Source of the DNA: Mycolicibacterium llatzerense
Lineage (GTDB): Bacteria > Actinomycetota > Actinomycetes > Mycobacteriales > Mycobacteriaceae
Direction: 5' to 3'
DNA: 64,000 bases
Assembly: GCF_000878195.1 (NCBI RefSeq)
Contig: NZ_JXST01000037.1
Location: 1 to 64,000, forward strand
Of the stretch, positions 26,122 to 34,471 are shown piece by piece (the first letter of the stretch is position 1; every line of letters begins with the position of its first letter). Made by a program: the position numbers and the translations under genes. The notes beneath the pieces were generated by a model that ran no database searches, was not told the origin of the DNA, and saw only the letters and a list, made by a program, of their open reading frames with translations.

Positions 26122-26964
26122 TCAACCGCGTATCGCCTGCAGCAGTGCTTCTTCGAGCGAAGCCCATACAACGGTCGGGTCCGTGCCTCTGAGCACCTCG
26201 ATGGTGAGCACTGCCATACCTCGGTCGCGTCCGGCGTAGGACCCAAAGGAGCCGGGGGTCGGGGCGAATGACGACGACTCTTCGACGGGTAGGCCGCTGG
26301 TCATCGAGAACTGCTCGGCGATCTGTCGAGCAGGTCCATCGAAGTTGATGAACTGCCGGCCCCGCCAGGAGTGTGCGACGAGAATGAGGTCAGGGTGCAC
26401 GCGGTCGATCGTGTCCACCAACGCGCGGGATTCGGGCTGACTCAATGGCTCGCCCCCGGATTCCGGGATGGTGGAGTCGAAGTTGCGTGCGGGAAAGTTC
26501 CGGTTCACGTCGACACCGTTCGCGTTGCCGCGTGTTCCCGCCGCGCGGCCGTCGGGGTTCACGTCCTCGATGACGGTGAGTGTGGCTGCTTCGCTCAGTC
26601 CGGCGGCGACGAAAGCGGCGGGCAGTTGGGCGGCGGTAACCGATCCTTCCGGCTCGTCGCCGTGAATCCCCCCGACGAACAGGACCCGGTGCGGGCCATG
26701 TCCGACCGTCGTTGCCTGGATACTTCGGTCTTGTACCGAAGTGGCTATCGGCTGCCAGGTAGGTTCAGCTGTGGTGACTGTGGTGACTGCTGTGGCTGGT
26801 GCCAACGGCACGGCAGTCGAGCGCACGATCGAGGGCTCGGCCCCCGCAGGTTGCGGCGGCGGGGCCTGACAACTGGTCGAGCCTAACGCCATGGTGCACA
26901 GCAAGATCAGCACCAATCGGCGGTGTCCTCGGTCGACTGACGGGTTCAGCAGAATGGCACCCAC
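26122..26964 (-). CDS. M14-type zinc carboxypeptidase, probable lipoprotein
   Basis: About 280 residues. Zinc-peptidase signatures are GGIHGDEPEG (His-x-x-Glu ligands, about residues 99-108), DVNPDGRAAGTRGNANGVDVNRNFP (substrate Arg/Asn region), LVAHSWRG (third zinc-ligand His) and LTIEVLRG (catalytic Glu) near the C-terminus. All are present, so it should be active on an amidated or peptide C-terminus, perhaps in cell-wall peptides. I placed the start at the GTG 26962-26964, overlapping the kinase stop. This gives RGHRRLVLILLCTMALGSTSC, a signal sequence with a possible but imperfect lipobox. Other starts are possible. Partner of the kinase gene in the island. Confidence 0.7.
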   Translation of the reverse strand: MGAILLNPSVDRGHRRLVLILLCTMALGSTSCQAPPPQPAGAEPSIVRSTAVPLAPATAVTTVTTAEPTWQPIATSVQDRSIQATTVGHGPHRVLFVGGIHGDEPEGSVTAAQLPAAFVAAGLSEAATLTVIEDVNPDGRAAGTRGNANGVDVNRNFPARNFDSTIPESGGEPLSQPESRALVDTIDRVHPDLILVAHSWRGRQFINFDGPARQIAEQFSMTSGLPVEESSSFAPTPGSFGSYAGRDRGMAVLTIEVLRGTDPTVVWASLEEALLQAIRG

Positions 26965-28427
26965 GCCGGCCTGATATCTAGGTATACCGAGTTCACGTAG
27001 GCGCCGTTCGTCAATCGCACCCACGTGGTGCTGGATCCATGCCCTGAACTCGTTCGCAGATCTCCGGTGGTCTGGCACGCGATCGTGACCGTCATGCCGT
27101 CTTTCAGATCATCTGGATACATGCGAGTTGCACTGGTACGCGGAGCGATCCGCTGCTGCACCCCGCACGAACCTCCCTCATCGCAGGTGCCGACGACGAC
27201 GCCGACCGGCTGTAGTGAGGCATTGACCGTTGGTGTGACGACCACTGGCGACGGGCGGGTCACGGTGACTGTGGACGGGGGCAGCGGCGCGCTGCCGGCG
27301 GTGAGATTCGGTGGCGACTGCGGCAGAGGCGCTGCGACGGTCACCGTCGTTTGTTGGGTGGTTGTGGATGTGTAGTTGCTCTGCTTCGCCACGATGAGGA
27401 GCCCTCCGACGAGGGCGACGACACCAATTGCGATGGCAGCGGCCACGATCCATGCAGTGCGATGCGTGCCGAGAGTCTGAGGAGCCTGTGCTGTTGATGG
27501 CGGAGGCAGCGTGTGATGTGCGACGGGTTCTCTAACCATCGTCAATCCGGGGAGCACGGCGGCCATGGTCGGTGCCGCCGCGTCGGTACCGCGCTGGGCC
27601 GCGAATGCACTCGCGAAATCTGTGCACTTCGCGAAGCGTCCATTGGGGTCTTTGGCCAGTGCTGCGGCAAACACCGGCTCAAACGCCGCGAGATCAGGCC
27701 GGATGGCCCGTAGTGGTGGAGGCGACGAACGCAAGTGGTGGCTGATGACCACAGCAGCGTTGGAATTCGGGAACAGGACTGTGCCGGTCAGCAGGTGGTA
27801 CGCGGTGGCCGCCAATGCATACTGATCGGCGCGGCCATCGAGCGCCTCACCCAGAAGCTGTTCGGGTGCAACGTAATCCACGGTGCCCACTGTCATGTTT
27901 GTGGCAGTGAGTCCGGCTCGGTCGTCCATTGTTCTAGCGATGCCGAAATCGCTCAGCAGAATGCGCCGCCCGCCGTTGTCGTCGGCGTCGGTAAGCAGGA
28001 TGTTCGCGGGTTTGATGTCTCGGTGTAGCAAGCCTTTGCTATGCGCGTAATCCAGTGCCGCACCAACCGCATTGATGATTTCGGCGACGAGATCGATCGG
28101 CATGCCACTCGGATATTGGCGCTTCAACAGCGTGCTGGCGTCTTCTCCTTCGACGTAGTCCATCGACAGCCACAGTTTGCCGTGGAACTCGCCGCGGTCG
28201 TGTACACCGACGATGTGCGGATGCCACAGTGTGGCGGCGAGGTCGGCTTCACGGAGAAACCGTTCGCGGAATTCGGCGTCGTCGGATGCTTCGCCCGCGA
28301 GCAGTTTCAGTGCGTCCCGTCGGGGCAATCGAGGATGCTGCGCCAAATAGACCTCGCCCATCCCGCCGGCCCCGATGCGGCGGATGATTGTGAAGTCCGC
28401 AAACTGCTCGTGGACCTCTAGCGACAT
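26946..28427 (-). CDS. Receptor-type serine/threonine protein kinase
   Basis: 493 residues. Hanks-type kinase domain (about 12-275) with the complete active site: glycine loop IGAGGMGEV (18-26), Lys41, Glu60, HRDIKPAN (135-142, catalytic Asp137), DFG (160-162) and APEQ. A Pro/Thr-rich linker leads to one membrane segment (about 328-350). An extracellular part of about 140 residues follows, a Thr/Pro-rich stalk and then an SH3-like module with two cysteine pairs (TCDEGGSCG, IACQT, final Cys). This is the layout of mycobacterial Pkn sensors; the PASTA repeats of PknB are absent. TACCAT lies 6 nt before the ATG, implying a leaderless mRNA. Its stop overlaps the peptidase gene. Confidence 0.88.
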   Translation of the reverse strand: MSLEVHEQFADFTIIRRIGAGGMGEVYLAQHPRLPRRDALKLLAGEASDDAEFRERFLREADLAATLWHPHIVGVHDRGEFHGKLWLSMDYVEGEDASTLLKRQYPSGMPIDLVAEIINAVGAALDYAHSKGLLHRDIKPANILLTDADDNGGRRILLSDFGIARTMDDRAGLTATNMTVGTVDYVAPEQLLGEALDGRADQYALAATAYHLLTGTVLFPNSNAAVVISHHLRSSPPPLRAIRPDLAAFEPVFAAALAKDPNGRFAKCTDFASAFAAQRGTDAAAPTMAAVLPGLTMVREPVAHHTLPPPSTAQAPQTLGTHRTAWIVAAAIAIGVVALVGGLLIVAKQSNYTSTTTQQTTVTVAAPLPQSPPNLTAGSAPLPPSTVTVTRPSPVVVTPTVNASLQPVGVVVGTCDEGGSCGVQQRIAPRTSATRMYPDDLKDGMTVTIACQTTGDLRTSSGHGSSTTWVRLTNGAYVNSVYLDIRPAWVPFC

Positions 28428-28433
28428 GCGGGG

Positions 28434-28439
28434 ATGGTA
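28434..28439 (-). promoter_or_regulatory. -10 element (TACCAT), leaderless start of the kinase gene
   Basis: Minus-strand TACCAT, a TANNNT hexamer, with 6 nt to the kinase ATG at 28427. The element lies inside the island, so the island carries its own promoter. Confidence 0.5.
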
Positions 28440-28489
28440 CCCGGCAGTTTCACAGGGAATGGCCTGGTTTTGCCAACTTCAATGGTCTG

Positions 28490-28596
28490 GGGCGCTGCTC
28501 GCCGATCCCGGATGGGTGAACCGCCTGCGCACGGGCACCCTGGACGGGTTCAATGGCTACGATGCGGCCAGTGCGCTGGCCCGGTTGGCCTGACCA
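28490..28596 (+). repeat. 107-bp direct repeat, right copy
   Basis: Perfect copy of 25991-26097. Here it is a gene fragment with no start, ending 42 bp before trxA. It probably preserves the ancestral sequence upstream of trxA, including any promoter located there. Confidence 0.95.
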
Positions 28597-28638
28597 CATA
28601 CTGGGAACAAGCAGGTACATCGCAATGTTGGGAGAAGC

Positions 28639-29004
28639 GTGAGCACCAAAGACATCACCGCCGCCGAATTCAACGGCATCATCAGCGACAACGACATCGT
28701 GCTGGTGGACTTCTGGGCGTCATGGTGCGGACCGTGCCGGGCGTTCGCCCCGACGTTCACCGCATCGTCCGAGAAGCACCCCGACGTCTTTCACGCCAAG
28801 GTCGACACCGAGGCCGAGCAGGGTCTGGCCAGCGCGGCCGAGATCCAGGCCATCCCGACCCTGATGGCGTTCAAGAAGGGCCAGCTGGTCTTCCGTCACT
28901 CGGGCATGCTCGCCGCGAACCAGCTCGACGAGGTCATCAGCCAGATCAAGGAATTCGACATCGACGCCGCGATGGCCGACGACAGCGCGACCACCGACAT
29001 CTGA
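28639..29004 (+). CDS. trxA: Thioredoxin
   Basis: Small dithiol oxidoreductase. 121 residues, with the active site WASWCGPCR (about 28-36) and the cis-Pro motif IPTLMAFKKGQ. The GTG start at 28639 has GGAGAAG about 3-9 nt upstream. Position before echA12 matches Rv1470; the thioredoxin reductase gene that follows in M. tuberculosis is missing here. An acidic/Ala-rich C-terminal tail of about 15 residues extends beyond the thioredoxin fold. Confidence 0.93.
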   Translation: MSTKDITAAEFNGIISDNDIVLVDFWASWCGPCRAFAPTFTASSEKHPDVFHAKVDTEAEQGLASAAEIQAIPTLMAFKKGQLVFRHSGMLAANQLDEVISQIKEFDIDAAMADDSATTDI

Positions 29005-29020
29005 GCAATCTGCACTGCCG

Positions 29021-29044
29021 GCGGGTGTGACATTGCGCACCCGC
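29021..29044 (+). terminator. Hairpin after trxA
   Basis: Stem GCGGGTGTG/CGCACCCGC (9 bp with one G-T pair, 6-nt loop), 17 bp after the trxA stop. It directly precedes the -10 of echA12. No T-tract follows, so termination is a guess. Confidence 0.35.
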
Positions 29045-29050
29045 TAGCGT
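29045..29050 (+). promoter_or_regulatory. -10 element (TAGCGT) of echA12
   Basis: TAGCGT (TANNNT) ends 7 nt before the GTG at 29058, which favours that codon over the in-frame GTG at 29049 as the true start of a leaderless transcript. Confidence 0.45.
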
Positions 29051-29057
29051 GCAGGAC

Positions 29058-29879
29058 GTGAGCGAACAGACCCCACTGGTACTCGTCGACCGGCCGCGCC
29101 CAGGCGTCGCACTGGTCACCCTGAACCGCCCCGAGCGGATGAACTCCATGGCCTTCGACGTCATGGTCCCGCTCAAGGCGGCGCTCGACGAGATCAACCA
29201 CGACAACGACGTGCGCGCGGTCGTCCTCACCGGAGCCGGCCGCGGGTTCTCGTCGGGTGCCGACCACAAGTCGGCCGGGTCGGTGCCGCACGTGGCCGGG
29301 CTGACCCGCCCGACGTTCGCGCTGCGCTCCATGGAGGTGCTCGACGACGTCATCCTTGCCCTGCGCAAGCTGCACCAACCCGTGATCGCAGCGGTAAACG
29401 GTGCGGCCATCGGCGGCGGGCTGTGCCTGGCACTGGCGTGCGACATCCGGGTCGCCGCCGAGGGCGCCTACTTCCGGGCCGCGGGCATCAACAACGGCCT
29501 CACGGCCAGCGAACTGGGCCTGTCCTATCTGCTGCCGCGGGCCATCGGCACGTCGCGGGCATTCGAGGCGATGCTCACCGGCCGGGACATCGACTCGCAA
29601 GAGGCCGAGCGCATCGGTCTGGTGTCGCGGACCGTCGCCGACGATCAGCTCCTGCAAACCTGCTTCGACATGGCCGAGCGCATCGGCTCGTTCTCCCGCC
29701 CGGGAATCGAGTTGACCAAGCGGACTCTCTGGAGTGGACTGGACGCCGGTAGTCTGGAGAGCCATATGCAGGCCGAAGGCCTGGGTCAGCTCTTCATCCG
29801 ACTGCTCACCGCCAACTTCGAAGAGGCGGTTGCCGCGCGCGCCGAGAAACGACCCGCGGTCTTCACCGACGAGCGCTAG
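29058..29879 (+). CDS. echA12: Enoyl-CoA hydratase/isomerase family protein
   Basis: 273-residue crotonase-fold protein, probably acting on acyl-CoA thioesters. The oxyanion-hole motifs are GRGFSSGADHKSAG (about 57-70) and NGAAIGGGLCLALACDIRVA (starting about 114). The first catalytic Glu position of classic hydratases is replaced by Gly-rich sequence, and NNGLTASELG supplies a Glu at the second site, so hydratase activity itself is not assured. Very close to the Rv1472 homologue in its C-terminal half. Start at GTG 29058; GTG 29049 would add three residues. Confidence 0.88.
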   Translation: MSEQTPLVLVDRPRPGVALVTLNRPERMNSMAFDVMVPLKAALDEINHDNDVRAVVLTGAGRGFSSGADHKSAGSVPHVAGLTRPTFALRSMEVLDDVILALRKLHQPVIAAVNGAAIGGGLCLALACDIRVAAEGAYFRAAGINNGLTASELGLSYLLPRAIGTSRAFEAMLTGRDIDSQEAERIGLVSRTVADDQLLQTCFDMAERIGSFSRPGIELTKRTLWSGLDAGSLESHMQAEGLGQLFIRLLTANFEEAVAARAEKRPAVFTDER

Positions 29880-29941
29880 CGCGAGGAATCGGCTAGCACC
29901 GTCGACAAGTAGGCAGTACCCCGAGCCAAGGAGGCAGCAGC

Positions 29942-31567
29942 GTGATCACCGCAACGGACCTGGAGGTCCGCGCCGGAGCGCGCACGTTGCTGGCCTTCGA
30001 GGGTTCCGCGCTGCGCATCCAGCCGGGCGACCGGATCGGTCTGGTCGGCCGCAACGGCGCCGGCAAGACCACCACTCTGCGCATCCTGGCCGGTGAAAGC
30101 CAGCCCTACGCGGGCTCGGTCGAGCGGATCGGTGAAGTCGGATACCTGCCACAGGATCCGAAGGAAGGCGATCTGGACGTCCTGGCCCGTGACCGGGTGC
30201 TCTCGGCCCGCGGACTGGACACCTTGCTCGCGGACCTGGAGAAAGTGCAGGCCATCATGGCCGAGGTCGTCGACGACGCCGCGCGCGACAAGGCGGTGCG
30301 CCGGTACGGCGTTCTGGAGGAGCGGTTTTCGGCCCTGGGCGGGTACGCCGCAGAGAGTGACGCCGGCCGGATCTGCGCCAGCCTGGGCCTGCCGGACCGG
30401 GTGCTGACCCAGCCGCTGCGGACCCTGTCCGGCGGTCAGCGTCGCCGCATCGAACTGGCCCGCATCCTGTTCGGCGCATCCGAGGGCACCGGCTCCAACA
30501 CCACGCTGCTGCTGGACGAGCCGACCAACCACCTCGATGCCGACTCCATCGGCTGGCTGCGCACGTTCCTGCAGAGCCACACCGGCGGCCTCGTGGTGAT
30601 CAGCCACGATGTCGAGCTGCTCGCCGACGTGGTGAACCGGGTGTGGTTCCTGGACGCCGTACGCGGCGAGGCCGACGTCTACAACATGGGCTGGCAGAAG
30701 TACCTGGACGCCCGCGCCACCGACGAGCAGCGCCGCCGCCGCGAGCGCGCCAACGCTGAGAAGAAGGCCAGTGCGCTGCGGACCCAGGCTGCCAAGATGG
30801 GTGCCAAGGCCACCAAAGCCGTTGCGGCACAGAACATGTTGCGCCGCGCCGAGCGCATGATCGCCGAGCTCGATGCCGAGCGCGTGGCCGACAAGGTCGC
30901 CAAGATCAAGTTCCCGACGCCGGCACCGTGCGGCAAGACGCCGCTCATCGTCAAGGGTCTGACCAAGACCTATGGCTCGCTGGAGATCTTCACCGGCGTG
31001 GACCTCGCGATCGACCGGGGTTCGCGCGTCGTCGTGCTCGGCCTCAACGGTGCCGGTAAGACGACGCTGTTGCGTCTGCTGGCGGGCGTGGAGACCGCCG
31101 ACGCCGGCGGTATCGAACCTGGCTACGGCCTGAAGATCGGTTACTTCGCGCAGGAGCACGACACTCTCGACAACGCGGCGACGGTGTGGGACAACATCCG
31201 GCACGCCGCCCCGGACACGGGCGAGCAGGATCTGCGTGGCCTGCTGGGCGCGTTCATGTTCACCGGCCCGCAGCTGGATCAGCCCGCCGGCACACTGTCC
31301 GGTGGCGAGAAAACCCGGCTGGCCTTGGCGGGCCTGGTCGCCTCGACCGCCAACGTGTTGCTCCTCGACGAGCCGACCAACAACCTGGACCCGGCATCGC
31401 GCGAGCAGGTGCTCGATGCGCTGCGCAGTTACGCCGGTTCGGTGGTGCTCGTGACGCACGACCCGGGCGCGGCCGAGGCGCTCAATCCGCAGCGAGTGCT
31501 GCTGCTGCCCGACGCCACCGAGGACTTCTGGTCGGACACCTACCGCGATCTCATCGAATTGGCCTGA
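29942..31567 (+). CDS. ABC-F family ATPase
   Basis: 541 residues with two ABC domains and no membrane segments. Walker A sites are GRNGAGKTTTLR (about 39-50) and GLNGAGKTTLLR (about 356-367). Signatures LSGGQRRRIELA and LSGGEKTRLALA, and Walker B LLLDEPTNHLD and LLLDEPTNNLD, are all intact. Between them lies the charged linker (about 230-320) with RRRRERANAEKK, the interdomain arm that reaches the ribosomal P/E sites in ABC-F proteins. Likely a translation factor, possibly conferring tolerance to a ribosomal antibiotic. Rv1473 homologue. GTG start with GGAGG about 9 nt upstream. Confidence 0.9.
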   Translation: MITATDLEVRAGARTLLAFEGSALRIQPGDRIGLVGRNGAGKTTTLRILAGESQPYAGSVERIGEVGYLPQDPKEGDLDVLARDRVLSARGLDTLLADLEKVQAIMAEVVDDAARDKAVRRYGVLEERFSALGGYAAESDAGRICASLGLPDRVLTQPLRTLSGGQRRRIELARILFGASEGTGSNTTLLLDEPTNHLDADSIGWLRTFLQSHTGGLVVISHDVELLADVVNRVWFLDAVRGEADVYNMGWQKYLDARATDEQRRRRERANAEKKASALRTQAAKMGAKATKAVAAQNMLRRAERMIAELDAERVADKVAKIKFPTPAPCGKTPLIVKGLTKTYGSLEIFTGVDLAIDRGSRVVVLGLNGAGKTTLLRLLAGVETADAGGIEPGYGLKIGYFAQEHDTLDNAATVWDNIRHAAPDTGEQDLRGLLGAFMFTGPQLDQPAGTLSGGEKTRLALAGLVASTANVLLLDEPTNNLDPASREQVLDALRSYAGSVVLVTHDPGAAEALNPQRVLLLPDATEDFWSDTYRDLIELA

Positions 31568-31664
31568 CCCGATTCACCGAATCGCCCGCGCCGAGCGACT
31601 GCTGTTTCTTACGCTGATTCCCGTCAGCCCGGTATACCGCCGGGGGAGAGTCAGGGGACCGGCG

Positions 31665-31856
31665 ATGAGGCAATCCAAGGCATCTCGCGACCAGATGATG
31701 ACCCAGCTGCGCAACGCCTACGAGAGCGGCGCCAGTATCAGGTCATTGGTGGCCATATCTGGCAAATCCTATGGGTCGGTGCACAGCATGCTGGTGCAGT
31801 CGGGCGCGGTCATGCGCAGCCGCGGCGGCCCCAACCACACCCGCAAGATTGCCTGA
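31665..31856 (+). CDS. Small helix-turn-helix protein (Rv1473A-like)
   Basis: 63-residue basic protein. RNAYESGASIRSLVAISGKSYGSVHSMLVQSGAVMRSRGGP forms a helix-turn-helix (about residues 16-55) resembling the fold of ParB/resolvase-type HTH and the helix-turn-helix_13-like actinobacterial proteins. Same size and position as Rv1473A after the ABC-F gene. No effector domain; probably a DNA-binding protein of unknown targets. ATG at 31665, with a weak GGGGACC upstream. Confidence 0.8.
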   Translation: MRQSKASRDQMMTQLRNAYESGASIRSLVAISGKSYGSVHSMLVQSGAVMRSRGGPNHTRKIA

Positions 31857-31967
31857 ATAGCCCGCGGCCCAGCCGCTTTCGCCGCGAACGGACATTCGCG
31901 GAGTCGTCCTGCGCGTGCGGGGGTACGCACAAGACGGTCTCCGCGGTTCGTAACCCGTTAACGCGCC

Positions 31968-33680
31968 CTAGATTTCGTCCGTCAGCCGCACCGGGGCAAT
32001 CATCTCGAAGACGTCGCCCGGACCGGGGTTCGTCGGCGAGGTCGATCCACCGAACTGATCCATCACGGCCCACACCGCGTTGAGCGCCGTGGTGATCGCG
32101 CCCTCCGCCCACCCCGCCGTCCACGAGATGTCGTCACCGGCCAGGTAAATGCCGCGATGCCGTTCGTCGAGGCCATGCTGCATGAAGTGGGTGTACAGCG
32201 TCTCCTGGTAGCGGTAGTGGCCCGGCAGGTTCGCCTTGAACGCACCCATGAAGTTGCGCTCGATCTCCCACGACACCGTCTTCGGCGTCTCGATGATGTG
32301 GCTGCGGATGTCGACATTCGGGTAGATCGCCTGCAGCGACTTGAGCATGAGGTCCATGCGCTCGGTTGCGTTCAGCGGCACGATCTTCCGGGAGTCGTCC
32401 TCCCAGGTGTACGACAGGCAGATGACGCCGGGCTTCTCGTTGCCGTTCGCGTCGAGCCCCTGATCGAGCAGATAGGTGCCACGGCTCATCCGGTCGGTCA
32501 GCGTCATCGACATGACGTCGCGGCCCTGGGCGTCCTTGTCTTTCCAGAACGGGCGGTCCACCAACACGAACACTTTCGATGAACCCATGTAGTGGGTCTG
32601 CTCGATGGCCGACCACACATTCGACGGGAACAGGTCGTCGTCGCAGCGAATGTTGTTGAGCAGCATCCATGATTGGGCGGTGACGATGACGGCGTCATAG
32701 GTGCGGGTTTCCCCGTCGGCGTCGGTAATCGTGTAGCGGTTGGGGTGCGTGCGCCGGATGTCGGTGACGGCGCCTCGGGTCTTGCCGCCGTGCAGCGATT
32801 CGAGCGAGGTGCCGGCCGGCCAGTGGGCGAGGCGCTCGGGGGAGCGCTGCCACAGGCGCAGCGGGAGCTGCTGCGAACCGCCCACCACGCCGCGGTGGTT
32901 GTCGTCGGCCTCGGTGAGCACCACCCGCAGGATTTCGAGCATCGAACTCGGGTAGTCGGTGTCCCAGCCGCCCGTGCCGAAGCCGACCTTGCCGAAGATC
33001 TCGCGCAGCTCGAACGACTTGAAGTGGTGCGACTTGGTCAGGAAGCCCCAGAACGTCTCGTCGTCGAGTTCGCGAACGAGCTTGCCCCACGCCGACTTCA
33101 GCGCCTGGGTGTCACGCTCGCGGATGGCGTTCTGGATCGCGTGCAGGTCGGCGCCGTCCTCGAGCGTCTGGCGCCAGGCGTCGGCGACGTCGGTGAAGGC
33201 CTGCGGCAGGTCGGCGAGCTTCTCGGCGTAGTACGTCTGGCCCTTGAGGTCGACGACGGTGCTGGGCGCCGCAACCGACAGCGGGTTCGGGAACTCGACG
33301 GTCTCGATGCCGACCTTGTCGAAGTACTCGTAGAGCGTGGTGGAGGTGGGCGGGAACCGCATGGCGCCCATCTCGGCCACCGCGTCGGGGGCGTGCTCGA
33401 ACGGGATGGACCGCATGCGGCCGCCGATCTGATCCGCTTCGTAGACAACGGGTTTGAGGCCCAGCTTCATGAGTTCGTAGGCGGCGGTGATGCCGGCGCA
33501 GCCGCCGCCGACGATCGCGACCTCGGTGCCGTGGCGGTCGGCGGGGATGGCGCCGAGGCCTGCAGCGGAGGACACGTAGTCGTCGTAGGGGAAGGGGAAG
33601 TCCGGTCCGAACATCGTTATGGGCTTGGCTGCCGGCTGGTCCGACAACGATGTTTCGTTGATGGGCTGGGGGACAGTCAT
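31968..33680 (-). CDS. Flavin amino-acid 2-monooxygenase (DavB-like; arginine or lysine)
   Basis: 570-residue FAD enzyme of the amine-oxidase superfamily. FAD motif VAIVGGGCAG (54-63), Glu81 and GGRMRS (86-91) for FAD binding; the C-terminal FAD block is YLAGDDISWTAGWAEGAITT. The stretch KPITMFGPDFPFP and the overall organisation resemble bacterial L-lysine 2-monooxygenase (DavB), which oxidatively decarboxylates an amino acid to an amide. The coupled DavA-like amidase and a nearby ureohydrolase make arginine (to 4-guanidinobutyramide) the better candidate substrate; lysine is the alternative. Start ATG overlaps the amidase stop (ATGA). Last gene of the minus-strand transcript permease-amidase-monooxygenase. 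Confidence 0.8.
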   Translation of the reverse strand: MTVPQPINETSLSDQPAAKPITMFGPDFPFPYDDYVSSAAGLGAIPADRHGTEVAIVGGGCAGITAAYELMKLGLKPVVYEADQIGGRMRSIPFEHAPDAVAEMGAMRFPPTSTTLYEYFDKVGIETVEFPNPLSVAAPSTVVDLKGQTYYAEKLADLPQAFTDVADAWRQTLEDGADLHAIQNAIRERDTQALKSAWGKLVRELDDETFWGFLTKSHHFKSFELREIFGKVGFGTGGWDTDYPSSMLEILRVVLTEADDNHRGVVGGSQQLPLRLWQRSPERLAHWPAGTSLESLHGGKTRGAVTDIRRTHPNRYTITDADGETRTYDAVIVTAQSWMLLNNIRCDDDLFPSNVWSAIEQTHYMGSSKVFVLVDRPFWKDKDAQGRDVMSMTLTDRMSRGTYLLDQGLDANGNEKPGVICLSYTWEDDSRKIVPLNATERMDLMLKSLQAIYPNVDIRSHIIETPKTVSWEIERNFMGAFKANLPGHYRYQETLYTHFMQHGLDERHRGIYLAGDDISWTAGWAEGAITTALNAVWAVMDQFGGSTSPTNPGPGDVFEMIAPVRLTDEI

Positions 33681-34471
33681 CGGATCTGGTTCTCCTGGTA
33701 GAGGTCTCGGCGGCGATCGCTGAGATGGGTGTTGACTGCGCGGGACACGGCTACCGCGGTGGGATCAATCTGGGTGATGAGCAATTGCTCGGCTTTACCA
33801 GCGCGACTCAGTTCGGTCGTGTCGGGCGCGATGGTGCAGCTCAGTCCGCAGTATTCGAGGTCGTTCTCGACTCCGGCACGGTTGACGTACGAGAGGAACA
33901 GCTGACTTTCGTAGGCGCGGGCGGGCACGATGTGCGTCGCGACGAAACTCCATGGCTCCATGAGTCCCGTTGGGACGACCAGCCATTCGGTACCCGCGTC
34001 GGCGTGTGCCCGCGCGTTCTCCGGGAACTCGATGTCGTAGCAGACCAAGAGGCCGCAGGTGACGCCGTCGAGGTCGAACTGCGTGATCCACTGTGAACCG
34101 GGGGTGAAGTAGTCCCGGTCGAAACCGTAGAGATGGGTCTTCCGGTAGTTGGCCAGGGATTCGCCGTCGCGGTCGACGACCTGCACGCTGTTGTACGGCT
34201 GACCGGGCGCCGACTCCGGATACCCGTAGACGACGGCGATTCCGGTGTCGCGCGCAATCTGCTGAACGGCCCGGAAGATCGGGCCGTCGGCGGGTTCGGC
34301 GCGCCGGGCGATGTCGGTTCCGATGTTGTATCCGGTGGCCGACATCTCCGGGGTGACGACGATCCGGCAGCCGGCGTCGGCGGCCTGCCTGGCCGCCGAC
34401 GCGATGGCGGCCAGGTTCTCGGCGACGGTCCCGGATTCCTGCGGACCTTGGAACATGCCGACGGTGATCAT
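33677..34471 (-). CDS. Nitrilase-superfamily omega-amidase (DavA-like)
   Basis: 264 residues with the complete nitrilase triad: Glu42 in VTPEMSATGYN, Lys111 in NYRKTHLYG, Cys144 in LVCYDIEFPE. Resembles 5-aminovaleramidase (DavA) closely in these blocks. Expected to hydrolyse the amide made by the adjacent monooxygenase: 4-guanidinobutyramide to 4-guanidinobutyrate if arginine is the substrate, or 5-aminovaleramide to 5-aminovalerate if lysine. The ATG directly abuts the permease stop codon, and the stop overlaps the monooxygenase start, so the three genes are one coupled unit. Confidence 0.85.
   Translation of the reverse strand: MITVGMFQGPQESGTVAENLAAIASAARQAADAGCRIVVTPEMSATGYNIGTDIARRAEPADGPIFRAVQQIARDTGIAVVYGYPESAPGQPYNSVQVVDRDGESLANYRKTHLYGFDRDYFTPGSQWITQFDLDGVTCGLLVCYDIEFPENARAHADAGTEWLVVPTGLMEPWSFVATHIVPARAYESQLFLSYVNRAGVENDLEYCGLSCTIAPDTTELSRAGKAEQLLITQIDPTAVAVSRAVNTHLSDRRRDLYQENQIR

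Larger units (their letters stand above)
26098..28489. mobile_element. Two-gene genomic island bounded by 107-bp direct repeats
   Basis: 2392 bp between the two repeat copies, carrying a zinc-peptidase gene and a Ser/Thr kinase gene in a minus-strand operon. The flanking genes (oxidoreductase, trxA) point the other way. Removing the insert plus one repeat would leave an intact oxidoreductase gene followed 42 bp later by trxA. No integrase or transposase lies inside, so the mechanism is unresolved. Candidates are homologous integration of a circle carrying the oxidoreductase 3' end, or a remnant of a larger site-specific element. Confidence 0.75.

Noticed and set aside
28434..29030. Plus-strand open frame covering the right repeat and trxA
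   Set aside because: Out of frame with trxA and the repeat's gene; trxA with its CGPC motif is clearly the real gene.
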